Shown here in pieces: positions 23,207 to 35,776 of a DNA stretch of 64,000 nucleotides. Numbering within the stretch: the first letter of the stretch is position 1; the number at the start of each line of letters is the position of its first letter. This DNA comes from Erythrophleum ivorense (lineage: Eukaryota; Streptophyta; Magnoliopsida; Fabales; Fabaceae). A program made the position numbers and the translations under genes. Below the pieces are notes generated by a model. It had not been told where the DNA came from, made no database searches, and saw nothing but the letters and a program-made list of their open reading frames with translations. The stretch is taken from positions 186,001 through 250,000 of the forward strand of contig JAIUCV010000661.1 in the NCBI GenBank assembly GCA_026724425.1. The letters run 5' to 3'.

Positions 23207-24400
23207 TGTAATATCTGGTCCTTAAAAAATACAAGAAAACGTAAGGAAACGCAAGAAACATAACATATGGTTTCTCCATCAACGTACGAAATTCACAGGA
23301 TAAAAAAAGAAGTCCCCAAAATAGAGTAAATTGAGGTCCAACAAAATTAAAATAGTATTCTAGACCACAAATAATGATGAGTTAAGGCCAGAGGTGCCCT
23401 AAAATTAGGGCTAAAATAGATAAAAAAAAAGGGGGTCCCAAAAAGTCTCTGAAGTTAAGTATGAAAGAGCCAAGGACTAAAATGCAAAGAAAAGTTATGT
23501 TCAGGGCAAAATGTATAAATTGCCCAAAAGTTCAAGAAACCCTAGTTTTACCCTCTATTCGTGGCTTTAGGCAAGAATATCAAAAAATCGGGCAGGAATC
23601 TTAGAAATCTATGACCCACGGTTAAACTCCTTTTAATGAGACGGGTCCGATTCAGTAAGCCTGATCAATAGCCATGAGCAAAATAAAAAAAGAAGTTGTA
23701 ACAACTATAGAAATAAAAATAGCTAAATGGTTAGGAAACCCTGAAAGAGTTTCAGGGACAAAATTGCAATAAATAAAAATTTTATGGCATAATCATAATA
23801 CAGAACGGTGAAAATTACACTTAAAGACCCGAATGTCCGATTGACACTAAAATTCATGAGGATCGAGTTTGAGGGCCCTGATCCATGTTTGAGGCTCAGT
23901 ATGGCTAGAAAGTAGAGGAAACAATAGTTATAAATTTTAGAAAGTCTAAAGGTATGTATTGTATAGTAAAACTTTAATCGGAGAAGAGAAGATATAATTA
24001 GAGCTTTAGAGAAGATGAAACCCAAATATAAATATAAAATTAAAAAGAAAGAAGAAAAGGATTTCAGTTAATTTAAAGAATTAACCATGGTTGAGTTAAA
24101 GAACCCTGCAAAGCTCAAATTTTCCATTTAAAAATCCTTCCTTGGTGTTTTCTAACAAGTTTCCAAAATTATAAAAAAGCCATTATACTTTTGGCAATTT
24201 AATTGAACTACTTTGGCTTTGGTTTTCGGACATCTCAAACCATGGATCCTCATTTTCCATTATTTTAAATTTTATCTTGATTTTATTTGACCTAAACTAT
24301 TCTCTCTGGGGGACTTTCTTGTATATTCGGTGCGTTTCATGCATTTATGGAGAAACCAAACAACATGTTTCTCACATCTATAGAGGGACCGAATGTTACA
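23207..24400. mobile_element. Composite fragment with inverted family A-like ends
   Basis: The left ~210 bp (TGTAATATCTGGTCC on) match the start of A on the plus strand. The right ~300 bp, ending GGACCGAATGTTACA at 24400, match the start of A on the minus strand. The middle 640 bp resemble neither A nor any other family here, though phrases such as GTTTCAGGGACAAAATTG look LTR-like. Flanks CATAT and ATACT do not form a target duplication, so this may be two truncated LTRs or a rearranged one. Confidence 0.5.
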
Positions 24401-24747
24401 ATACTTGAATGGTATCCTTACATATTCAACATAGCAAAATCATTCACTATTCTAACTCGATTCTCATCCTCTCATACCATATTTCTTATTGATTCAAAAG
24501 TTTCAGAGTTGTCTTCAAGAGTTTGATTGGAAACTTTTTTAGATTTTTCTTAAAATAACATAACTTTTAAACTTTCAACTTCTTACATAAAAGGTCTTGC
24601 ATAAGAGGAGGGTAATCTCTACAAAACAGAACAAAAAAGGCAATAAAAGTAACATAAATAAAACCATACACAAAACTTAAGCTCAAACTAGATGTGATAG
24701 TCTTAATATTGATAGAAAAATATTTTGGCATACAAATCCTTGCCAAC
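24401..24747 (-). mobile_element. Element F, internal sequence after the primer-binding site
   Basis: On the minus strand this continues the decayed primer-binding site of F (GTTGGCAAGGATTTG at 24747-24733) across the inserted A copy 4. It should be the untranslated leader before gag. No domain is readable before it stops at 24400. Confidence 0.5.
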
Positions 24748-27700
24748 TATAACATCTAGTCCCTCTGTAAACGTAAGAAACACGATGTTCGATTTCTCTG
24801 TAAATGTTAGAAATGGGCTAAATATAAAAGGAAGTCCTCGAAATAGAAGGAATTGGGGCTAACTAAAATTAGAATAAAATTCTAAATATTAGAAAATGAG
24901 GATTTGATATTTAAGATGCTAAAAGCCAAAGCCAGAAGAGCTCATAAAATTTGCCGAAGAAAGTAGGGGTATTTTCGTAATTTTTGGAAAATTTTGAAAA
25001 CTCATAGGAGGGCTTTTTAAATGAAAAATTTGAGTTTTCCAGGGTTTTCAGAGGCCCCGAATACCATGGGAACCCCTAGAACAGTTGAAACCCCTCCGGT
25101 GAGCGATTTCGGTCGTTAGTTGACCGAAACTTTGACCGAATAGTTCGGAATGGTTTTAGATCCTTTTTGAGTGATTCCAAAGGCAATTCTTATGGTTAAG
25201 AGCCTAAGGAATATGATGGAAAAGATAGATTTTGAAAAGGAGTAGAAATGAGACCAAACGGATAAACCATGGATTAGGAACTAGCATGAAAAGTTAAAAA
25301 GTATGTTAACTTTACCCTTAAAAACACGACCAGCCCTTCTCCTTCCTCTCCACCAACGTCTTTTTGGTCTGAAACAGATTGGAAAGAGGCGCACAAAGGG
25401 AAGCACAAGAGAAGGGAGAAGAAAGCCAAGAAAGATAGGTAAATTCAAGGAATTTCATGGCTTTCTCTTCTTTAAAGTTGTTCTTTTCTTCTTACTTCAT
25501 CTTTTCCATGGTTTTGGTGGATGAAATAGTTCTATTTTGGCCTTGAACCAGAGGGGAAGGATTAGAGTTTCAAAAAGAGACCAAGACCAAATGAAGAGAC
25601 TCTTGATGGAAGCTTGGATTCAAGGTAGATATCCTTGTAGCTTTGCTTCTTCTTCTTACTTCTTGTATGTGAAAGTCATGGCCAAAAATAGAACCATTAT
25701 GGGAGAGGAATTTTTGTCCAAAAACAATCAAGAATCCATTGATTTAGTATGTGGGCACCTAAGAATTGCAAAGAAATGGGAAGAAAAGCAAGTAAAATTC
25801 AAGTTAGGAAAGTGAAGAAGTTTTGAACACATTGTAAAAACTGATTTGATTCATACATTCCCTAGCATATGTGAGTGTTTGTTTGAGTTCCTAACACCCC
25901 TAGGAAGCCTCCCAAGTGACTCTCCCATCAAGGAAAAATTGGAAACCCCTTGAACCCCAAATGCTTCCATAATGTTGGCCTAGGCTAAAAAGAGTACCAA
26001 GGGGGAGTTTTAATTTGTTTCAAACTTATTTTTAAGTCATGTAGGATGGAAGAAGATGAGAGGAAGCCTTGGAAAAATTTTAGAAGCCATAGATAGTGAG
26101 ATGGAAGTGTAGGCTCCATAATGTAGCATAATGAAGCAACTCCTAGCTAGGCTCCTTAAAATAATTGTGTGATGACTCCAAGGAGTCTAAATGGAGTCAA
26201 GAATCATAGATTGAAAAAGAGAAGGGAGCCAAGATCATGAATTTTTGTAGTTGCTTCATTAAGTACCTTATGGAAGCATAATGGAGCCATAAACCAAAGT
26301 AGCATCATGTAAAGTGTGTATAATGGCAAGGCTTGTTTCCATGAGTAATTCATGTTTCTTTTGGTGTGTCTAGGCCAAGAGAAATGATCTTCACCTTCTT
26401 GGGTGTGTGAGGTCAAGGGATAGGACTCAAGGCTTAAGGAAAAAGTGTATGAATGTAAGCAAGGTAGCTCTCTCTCTTTTCTCCCATGCATGAATGAATG
26501 TCTACATTATTTTTGAATGTTTGTATTAGTATTTTAAGCTATGAATTGTATTTTAGTATGATGCCTATGTTCCATGGAACCGTAGTATTGCTCTATGTAA
26601 TCAAATAATGCCTATAAATGTTGCATTGGTTTGCTTGAATGTGGAGAGGCCAAGAACCTTTTATCTTCGGTGAGGATGAACCAAGAACCCTTAGAAGTGG
26701 TTGAGACTAAGAAAAAGTCTCCCAAGAGCAAGGCTTAGTTCAAGGCCTTTGAGAAAAAGGGTGAGGCAAGTCCCAGAACCTTGAAGAAAGTGGGTGAGGC
26801 TAATCCATTCATTTGGCAAGCCTAAGTATGTTATATGTGCTTTGTGTAAATGCCAAGAATGTATTTTGCACCATTTTCTATATTGATACGCCATACATGC
26901 ATCCTTAAGACTTGTATTACATTCTTTATGCATGATTGAATGGGAGATGAGCTATTGGGATTCCTAGAATCTCACTCTTCTCTCCCCATTACTTAATATG
27001 CCTAGGTGGATCAAGAGAGCAAGGAAATGGGAGCCACCACACTTAGAAGCAAGAAGATTAGCAATGGAGTTGTAAAATATTTGTATTATAGCCATATGGT
27101 TGTCACATGATGTATCTCCATAATGTATATGATGTATGAGCTTATGAATATTTGTGAAAGTATGGGTATATTGTATATGTATGAGAACTAGACCCGTGTG
27201 AAGGATATTTCATGAATTTGACTTGGGTATGGCTCTTGTGTATATCTTGGTGTGGATAGGCGAGATTATGGAATCTGGGTTATTAGCCCTTTGAGACATG
27301 TTTGATAGAGTATTTTAATGCTTTCCCACGTGCTCATGTGGCCGTAGAATGAGAAGAAGCAAAAATAAACCCCTTGAGACCCCATATGAAGCTTAAAAAG
27401 GGCATTTTGCAACCCTATGTCACAAACTGACCAAATGGATAAATTTCCTCATGAACTTTGGTATGCATGTAGAGATCATCTAGAGATTTTTGGGAAGCTA
27501 AAGTACATAATTTTTGGAAGTTTATGGAATATTTGGTGAATTTTTGAAGTTAGGAATTTTTCTGATTTGGGTCAGTGTACTGTAGCTTTGGTCCAAAAAT
27601 GCATCTGTGTCAAACATGGGTCAAATGAGGTCCAATGGGCCTGAAATTTTACATGGAGAAACTAGACATGCACAGGAGCTATAGCAACTAGAAGTACCTC

Positions 27701-28405
27701 ATTTGGAGGTCTAGAAAGAGAGAAATGAATTTTTGAAGTTATAACTCCCTGTCAGTGACGCAGCAAGGCCCTCAGCACTATTCCATCAAGTTTCTCCAGT
27801 TTATTTTCATTCTCAGGGTCTGGAGCTATTTTTACTTAATGTAACATATGTATATTTCTAGATTGATATAGTTTACTTGATTTGTATTTTTTGGGAATTA
27901 GTTATGAACTTTTGAAATCCATATAGTAAGCTGTAGCAGAACTCAAGAGTAGCCAGACCTTTCATACTTTTTGGTTGTCAAACGCAGTCTATCTGCGTGT
28001 TTCATACCTGGAATTATTTTTTCCTTATAGTATACATATAGAGCTTTCTGGGAAGCTATCATTTTCCTCATTTCTATTTTTCTACATTTAGTTATGATTT
28101 TTCAAAGTTGCTTCAAAATCTGCTACCTTGGGTCCCGAGGCAAAACGTGACAATTAGTGATTTTTGGTTCTTGATCTGTGATTCATGTGAAGTTTTAAGA
28201 TGTTTATAATTTGTAGGAATGGAAAATAATTAGAAGATTTTGTTGGTACGTTTCTGGGGGTTCACAGATTGAAAATTTGAATCCTCACCCTGACATAACG
28301 CCATTAAGTCATGATTTTAATGCAAAAGTCTTGGAATTTTCTTGCTACTTTGTGTAATCCCACCTTGATTAAGGAAATTTATGCTAGGAATAATATGGTG
28401 TGACA
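24748..28405 (+). mobile_element. Family A solo LTR, copy 4
   Basis: A 3,658-bp element with start TATAACATCTAGTCCC (TG changed to TA) and end TATGGTGTGACA. Target duplication CCAAC (24743-24747) and CCAAT (28406-28410) differ by one transition. It contains the U3, a decayed TATA position near 25316, a donor-like TAGGTAAAT at 25439, the CATGCATGAATG block near 26490 and the 185-bp units after 27480. Plus-strand frames at 25303-25815 lie in the untranslated leader and show no domain. It is inserted in the primer-binding site of F. Confidence 0.85.
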
Positions 28406-29227
28406 CCAATGGCACCAAAAACTTATTACTTTTTTTTTTGAAAATTTGCGTGCAAGTATATGTATCATAACTATGATAAAGTGATGAGAAAAGATTATTC
28501 CCTCGAGAATTTGTTATCAAAACTTTAAGTACTAAAATTCACACCCTAATTTAAATTAAGCTAATTAATTTCAAGTGAATGTGTAATAGAAAATGATTAA
28601 AGACTATCTATTATGCAAAATATGCATTCTAAATTAATGTTTAGATTATTGGGTAAATAACAACATCTAGGATTATTAATTCCCCATGTATTTCATAGTA
28701 ATTTAATTCAACACTCATTACTTTTACTCTTAATGGTGATACATGTTAGTCTAAAATTCACTTGTTCTTATAAGTATTTTTCTAAATCTCATATAAGATT
28801 ATCCAATTATTTCTATAATTCCTCATAAAATCAATCAAGATCAATTTAATAGTACAATCCCTAATTTGACTATGTGAGATTAGTGAGTATATTCCTATCT
28901 TATTAACTAAATCATTCACTTATCATATCAAGTTTCAAGTACTCATACAACTCAACTCAAGATCTAATTTCACTTTTCCTTTTCTAAGTTCAAATAAAAA
29001 TATAAAATCAATTTAATTGTTGGCCAAGCAATTGGAAAGCATAAAGCAAGGAGTTGAATAAACATGTATTTTCCACTAATCACAAAGTTAGAGTGACAAA
29101 CAATTACTGATCCATATAAGAGTTCATAATAATCCTAGATTAAAGAGTTTAGCTATATATATTCATGAAAATTAACATCAAAGTTAAAACAAAAGTAAAA
29201 AACATTTGAATAAGTGCAAAGAAAACA
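28406..29227 (-). mobile_element. Element F: LTR 3' part and half of the primer-binding site
   Basis: On the minus strand AT-rich LTR-like sequence ends GCACGCAAATTTTCA near 28440, then reads TTTTTGGTGCCATTGG before the A insertion. Joined to CAAGGA at 24742, this resembles the TTGGCGCCGTTGCCGGGGA site of Athila/Tat-type gypsy elements with C-to-T and G-to-A changes. The boundary with the E gag fragment is uncertain, between 29183 and 29227. No LTR start was fixed and no coding domain seen. Confidence 0.5.
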
Positions 29228-29674
29228 GGATAGCTCGACCTCTTAGTTCTCTTCTTGCCCTAAGGCTTCTTGATGCCTTTCTTGCCCTCACTGCAAATAA
29301 ATTCTCCTTCTTGGGGTCTCTTAATGAGGTATGCTTCCTGCTTTGCATGCTTTTAAGATTACTTTCTATTACTTTACACACCTCAATTAAATCATTAAAA
29401 TCTCGTATCATTTGAGGCACAACTCTATCTCTAATTTTTGGTAACAATCCCCTTTCAACTCTCTCAGCTTGCCACCTCTCATCATCAAATCTCTATAGGT
29501 AGGAGGAATATCTAGGTAATTGTACAAATCTTGTCACATACTGATCAATGGACATATCCCCTATCTGTTCCAACAAAATAAATTCATATTCTTTCTTGTC
29601 CTGAATTGAATTAGGAAAATATTTCTTATGGAACTGATTCAAGAAAGTCTCCCAAGTGATCTGAATATTCCTCA
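29184..29674 (-). pseudogene. Ty3/gypsy gag, C-terminal piece of element E
   Basis: Capsid-type gag of an LTR retrotransposon. The frame at 29675-29493 reads TWETFLNQFHKKYFP, then KKEYEFILLEQ and MSIDQYVTRFVQL, which is the core of the Retrotrans_gag family (PF03732). After a frameshift near 29490 the frame at 29447-29184 reads MIRDFNDLIEVCKVIE and a basic tail, a plausible continuation. It follows directly from the WWRR end of the middle piece at 38095, from which it is separated by the inserted D copy 3. No zinc knuckle or protease follows; the sequence switches to element F. Confidence 0.75.
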
Positions 29675-32600
29675 TCTACATGATCATTTATGTACACTTA
29701 ATAACTACCGTCAAATAGTTGTACATAATAACTACCATCAAATAGTTACAAATAACTTGGTTGTGAAATAATTTTGGGAATAGTGGTGCAACCAAGATCG
29801 TCGTCTCCTGTAAAAATAAATTTCAATTACCAAAGAGGGTTTTCCTAATGTCTAATGCAACTTAAACACTAATAATTCCATCAATCAATTAGGGTTTTTA
29901 TGACTAAAATTAAAAGCAATTTAAGAAATAAAGTGAGTCTAATAACTAAAATCAAAAGGAATGGCAACAATCAAGCAAATGAATATAGCTAGCCTTGAGT
30001 GAATTCCTTGAAGTTTGATTCTCATTATCCAAATTAGATTTCACTTAGAGTTAGACCTAATTTTCTCTAGTGTGTTCCTAATTAATTTCCTTAAGTGACC
30101 ATTTAAGATGCAAGAAATTAGCAAATTCATGGCTCTTGAACCCTCAAGATTACACTAACCTACTAATCCTTGAATTAAGCTCCTTAAACACACCGAAACA
30201 GAGATCAATTTCTTTTAATAGGCTCTATACTTTCATCCTAAAAGTCTAATTAACCAATCAAACATTAAAATTCCTCAAATTAACAATGAAGCATAAAATT
30301 CCAACAAGATTGCATGATAACCACTGTATTAACCGAGTTGAAAAATTAAAGGAAAAGGGAATAAAATGTGCAGCCATTAAACAAAACAATTAATCCCTAA
30401 TTTATTCTCCAAAATGATAATCCAACAATTCAACAATTACAAGAATTCTATCCAAAATTTTAACTATAATTCTCAAGCAATTACAAGCTAAACATAGACT
30501 TATAAAACTAGAAAATTGCAACATTAAATCGGGAAGAAAGGGAAAAAAAATTATCCAATTCTTGGAGCATTTGTCTTGGATTCAAATCTTCACTCTAAAG
30601 CACTCATCCTAAGCTAGCTACATTAAAGAATCAAGCTTCCATTGGAGGAAATTTAATGAGGAATTGAACGGGAAGAACCATGGCAATGAGTTTCCAAGAA
30701 TGAGATAATTGATGAAGAATGAATAATCCCTATTATGCATGCCTCTTGGAACTCACAAACTTGTGCTTTTGTTCACATTTCAATCCATTCCTCATAACTC
30801 GAGGATCCCTCCAAATCATGTCCTCCTAATATAGCCTTTAAGCCCTTACAAAACCCTTGAACCCTTCCTACTTAAGAGTCTCCTCCTTCTTCTTCATTTT
30901 CACGTGCTTCCCTTATGATGCTCTCTTGCATATATTTTGAAGTAGGCCCCAGAATGATGTGAATGTCGTAGATGAAAAAGCCATGCTTGAGTAGTGAAAT
31001 GCATGTCATATGCATGCTTTATGTATCAATATAAGGCATGAGCTACAAGCATGAATGAAGTGTGTAACACCATAACTTCTAGCTCATTTCATGCCATTCA
31101 TAAACTTTAGATCATCAATTCCACAAGAGCATATGAAAAAGGGGATGAAAATAATGGATTTCTTCGCATTGCGCTATATTTAAAAATTTGCAATCGGTGT
31201 CACGTGGACCATGTGAGCTCATACTATGTATTCTCATATTTAATTACATCAAAAAAACTCATTTTCATCACAAGATCATGTTTATAACTCATGGAAACCG
31301 AAATGGAGTGTGAGGTATGGAGTTTCATTCTCAGCTAGAATTGCTCCACTTTCTAACCAAACTTTGGAAAATCATAACTGAATCTCAAAAAATTGAAATC
31401 ATGTAATCTTGGTCATTCTAGGAAGGTTAGGATGTCTACTTCATACTAAAAATATGTTCATACCATAATATGCATCAAAGAGGACGTTTGACATCCAAAA
31501 TGGTCCAAAGGTTTGACTGAATTCTGGAACTGTCATAGAATTCTACAGTAAAATTTAAAAATGTCCAATTAATTCCAAAAAATTTAAATCCATGCAAATA
31601 ATACCAATTTGGAAATCTGTGGGTGTTAAATAGAGAGTAAAAATATCTCATATTAGTTCATCAAGCCCAAACTTTGGAATTCAATGGAACAATACTTATG
31701 GTCGGGCAAAATTATTGATACTAGACAGAAAATTCAAAAATTCATATCTCCCTCTCTATACCTCCAAATGAGGTGCTTGTAGTTGGTACAAGTCACTGTG
31801 ATTGTCTAGTTTATCTTTATAAAATTTCATGGCAATTGGATATCATTTGGGCCTCGTGTGACAGAAAACAATATCAGACCAAATAAATAGTGCAGCAGAC
31901 CAAAACCATAAATTTTGCCAAATTTGAAAAATCATCAAATATTCTGTAGACCTCCAAAAATTATGATCTTTAGCTTCCCAAAAAGCTCTCAATGAGGCCT
32001 ATTTGCATGCAAAATTTCAGACCAAGACTAACTCACTTGGCTAAAAAGTGATGTAGGGTTCTATTATGGTCAATTTTGGCTCCATATAGGGTACCAAAGT
32101 TGCCAAATGGATTTCCCTTAGTGTTGGAACCTTTTGGGCAAGTCTAAAAGCATATTTGAGACTTGTGTGAGCTGTCCAAATGGTCCCAAACCTCATGCAT
32201 CTCACTTTGGCCATTCAACCCACATTTATGTACATTTCCATCATACTTTTACATTGCATAATTTGGCATCTCATGCTCAAAATGTAGGCTAGAGGTCATA
32301 CATCATATTCATACATTTGAACATCATATAATATCATATTTATACATGTCTCAAGGGTCATAGTACATATACAACAACATATACATCAAGAAACACAATT
32401 ATGGTTCCAAAATGGCTAAAGCTAGACATAAACTTGTCATTCTTCCTTCTTCATTGATGTTGGCTCCCTTCACCATAGTTACTTGGTCCACCTAGCATGT
32501 TAGATCGTTGGAGAGGAGGGGATGAGATTCAAAGAATCCCAATAGCCCATCTCCCATTCAATCATACATAATATGTGCAAAGCAAGCTTTACAAATGCAT

Positions 32601-33023
32601 GCATGAAGAAAATGAAAGTCATGGACATTTTAAAAGCAAACTTGGCATATGAACAAATCATACAAACATCATGTGCTCATTTGAAAATATAACATGGCAT
32701 CAAGAATCAGAGCATATAAAGGCATGCTAGCATACTTGTCATAGCTTGAAAATACACATACACACATTCTAAAACAAGCTAAACACACATCCATGCATGA
32801 GAGAAGGTGGAGAGAGCTACCTTGTGTACATTCACACACTTTTTTCTTGAAATTCAAGCCTCCTCTTTTGGCCACACACCCACAAATTGGTGGAGATGAT
32901 TTCTCTTGGCCTAGATACAATTTATGGGAGCCAATTAGGTTCATGAAACATATTCTAAGGTTACATAATTTGGTTAAACCTAAGATTGCTCTATAACCCT
33001 CATTATGGTCCATAAAGGCACCT

Positions 33024-35776
33024 TGTAACACCTTACTGACTACACTCTAGTTCATCTTCCTCTAGGCTTGACTCCATATGATTTCCCAGAAAACTGACCG
33101 AAACCGTGGTATTTTACTACTTAAAATCGGGGTTTAACCGGTCGTATTTTGCCCCGTGGGTCCCGTGAACCCATCATTCACATTCTCTAATCAAACATCA
33201 TTTATACAACTTGTACATAGTCTCAAACAACTCACAAACCACGGGTAAGAAGCCAAAAACTCAGAAAATACAATTTCTCAGTCGGGCCCATAAATCATAT
33301 TTCTGGCTCCAACTTTGGAAAATCACAACTAATTCTAAAAAAATGGGAATCAAGCAAATCAAAGCTCTCTGGAAATCTTGGGATGTTAACTTTACATTAA
33401 AAATAACTACCAGCCTCAATCTCAACGTTTAGACCCTCATTGACATCGAAATAGGAACAGATGTCCAGCTATCCCTGATACTGGTGCAGTTTACTGTCAT
33501 GAACTTCGGAAAATCGTAATTAAATCCACAAAACTTCAATCAGGGCAAACTATACCAATTTGGAAAGCTACAGATGTGAACTATAGGAGAAAAATAAGTC
33601 CAGATCAGTTTAGGAGTTCTAAGACCTCGAAACCCGATAAAACAGTAACGAAGGTCAGAAACTTCCCTGATGCTGATACAGAACTTCAGTAAATCGTTTC
33701 TCTCTCTACAGACCTCCAATTAAAGTGCTTCCAGTTGGTATAGGTCACTGTGGATATCTAGTTTAGGCTCCTAAAGTTTCATGACATTTGGACATCATTT
33801 GGTCTATGGATGACATGGTTTCATTTTCGGACCCAATGTACAGTACCATGACTAAACCATTGAAATTTCCCAATTTCAACAATTCACCAAATATTCTCTA
33901 GACCTCCGAATATTACCCACTCTAGCTTCTCAAGAAGCTCTTAATAGACTCTAGAGGCATGCCAAATTTCATAACAAGAAGAGCTCATCCGGTCATACTT
34001 TGACGGAGCTCACCCACTTGGTGGTTTTAGCACCACATGGGGTTCAAAACGGGTCTAAATGACCTCCCACATGCTCTAACCTCTATTGGGCAAATTTAAA
34101 AGTACAACCATAACATATATGAATTATCTAAATAACTCAAATCATCATACATTCCAATTTCACTATGCTATGGAAGAGAATACACCATTTCACATAAGCC
34201 TCAAAGGGCCAACTTATACATTCTCATTACTTTAACCCTTTATATCATCCATACATCATTTGTACATAGATTCACATGTGCTCATATAGCTACAACTCCA
34301 AAAAGAATAGGTGCACTCTCATTTTGGCACCTTATACATCAAAAAAACCAAAAGCTATACATCATGCTACTATGCTCTTCTAGGCTCCGTGAGGTGTGCT
34401 CGCCTCTCCCTGAACACCACCTGAATAATAGGATGGGAGGGGAAGGGGGTGAGATTCGGGAGAATCTCAATAGCTCATACTCATTCAAGATGCAATCAAG
34501 GCATATAACTAGTCAAACATGCATACAAGTCACAAACACCACACATGTGTTTCATGCCATAATATCAAGTCAATGCCAAAACTAGGCTCTAGGGACTTTC
34601 GGTCTAGCCTCACCCGAGCTTTAGGACTTTTGGATCGGCCTCACCCTTGGTTTAGGGACTTTTGGCTCCTCCTCACCCGTCTCAAGGGACTTTCGGCACC
34701 ACCTCACCCGAGCAATTTCCACACATCATATCATGAACATATTGGTACCAATGCATCAAGGCAAAATCAATGGCATATCTCATCATACAAGTACATACTC
34801 AACATGTAATGACTATTACACAACCAAGAATGCAACAAGAAAGGAGTAGAGAGCTACCTTCTCAGATTACACAAGTCTTCCCTTTCAATTTCTCCTCTCC
34901 CTCCTTGATTTCACATTCACAACAAGGTGGAGTTTCTTCCTTCGAGCCTAGGCATAACAAGAGCATCAAATCATTCTCTCATAGCTTAAATAACTCTCAC
35001 AAAGCTAAAAGAAACTCTTCATCAAGTTAAACCCTCACTACCCTTACAGATCTAGGGATTCTCTCTCTAGAACTCTGCTCATTTTCCTTCCTCTCTCAAG
35101 CCCTCAAAGAAGAAAACATGGAGGAAGAAATGACGATAAATGCATTCTACCCTCCTTCTAGAGTAGTTTTCCCCACTTCCCTTTTCTAAACCTAACCCAA
35201 AACAACTTCTAAAACCGTAAAAAGAGAAAGCAAAAGGAGGAGACAACAAGCTAAGGAGAAAAGCTAGGGAAATCTAAAGATTACTCACCTCTTTGCTTGA
35301 TCTCCTTGCTTCTCTAGGTCTCTCTCTCTCTCTCCTCAGCTCTTTCTCTCTCCTTGGTCGAAGCTCAAGTCGGTTCTGAGAGAAAGGAAGAGTTTAGACT
35401 CTTTTAAAAAGTCAAATCTCTCTTTTCTCGCTTTTCTGGACCGCTCTCGCTATAGCGAGTCATGACCCTCGCTACGGCGAGCTCGTGCAAGTTCCAGACT
35501 TTTGCCTTCGCTATGGCGAGCTCGGCCTGTTCCAGACCTCTGCCTTCGCTATAGTGCCGCTATGGCGAGCAACTCCCTGGTTTCTGTATGGAATGTCGCA
35601 CTCGCTACAGCTAGGAACATCTTAGTTATTGCGAGGAGGCATTCTCGCTATGGCGACTCTATTTCTCGCTATGGCGAGAAGACTTAGAAAATTTTCAGAT
35701 CTCCGAAAATTTCCCAGCTTCCTCTTTTCTCTTTTATTCTCTCATTTCTTATCTTTCCTCTTTTCTGGTTGTTACA
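33024..35776 (-). mobile_element. Family B solo LTR, copy 3
   Basis: An uninterrupted 2,753-bp element. Ends are TGTAACACCTTACTG and CTGGTTGTTACA, with a perfect target duplication CACCT (33019-33023, 35777-35781). On the minus strand it starts TGTAACAACCAG, then the palindrome block (35677-35447), a TTTTTAAAAG possible TATA site near 35408, a CT-rich leader, an AGGTGAGT donor-like site (35290-35283), and a 3' half related to that of family A. It is nested in A copy 5. No coding capacity. Confidence 0.9.
35447..35677. repeat. Dispersed palindrome block, B copy 3
   Basis: Nine units: TCGCTATAGCGA at 35447, TCGCTACGGCGA at 35469, TCGCTATGGCGA at 35508, then diverged units at 35546, 35557, 35602 and 35633, and TCGCTATGGCGA at 35645 and 35666. 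Spacing is irregular (11-45 bp). The block is 100-330 bp from the LTR 5' end. Confidence 0.78.

Noticed and set aside
25303..25815. Two consecutive plus-strand frames resembling a small gene with an intron
   Set aside because: They lie in the leader of A copy 4. Equivalent positions in copies 6, 8 and 9 have different frames. The splice-like signals are reported as LTR leader features instead.
35447..35677. CRISPR-like array of spaced palindromes
   Set aside because: The units are 12 bp with irregular spacing, lie within an LTR of a eukaryotic genome, and have no associated genes.
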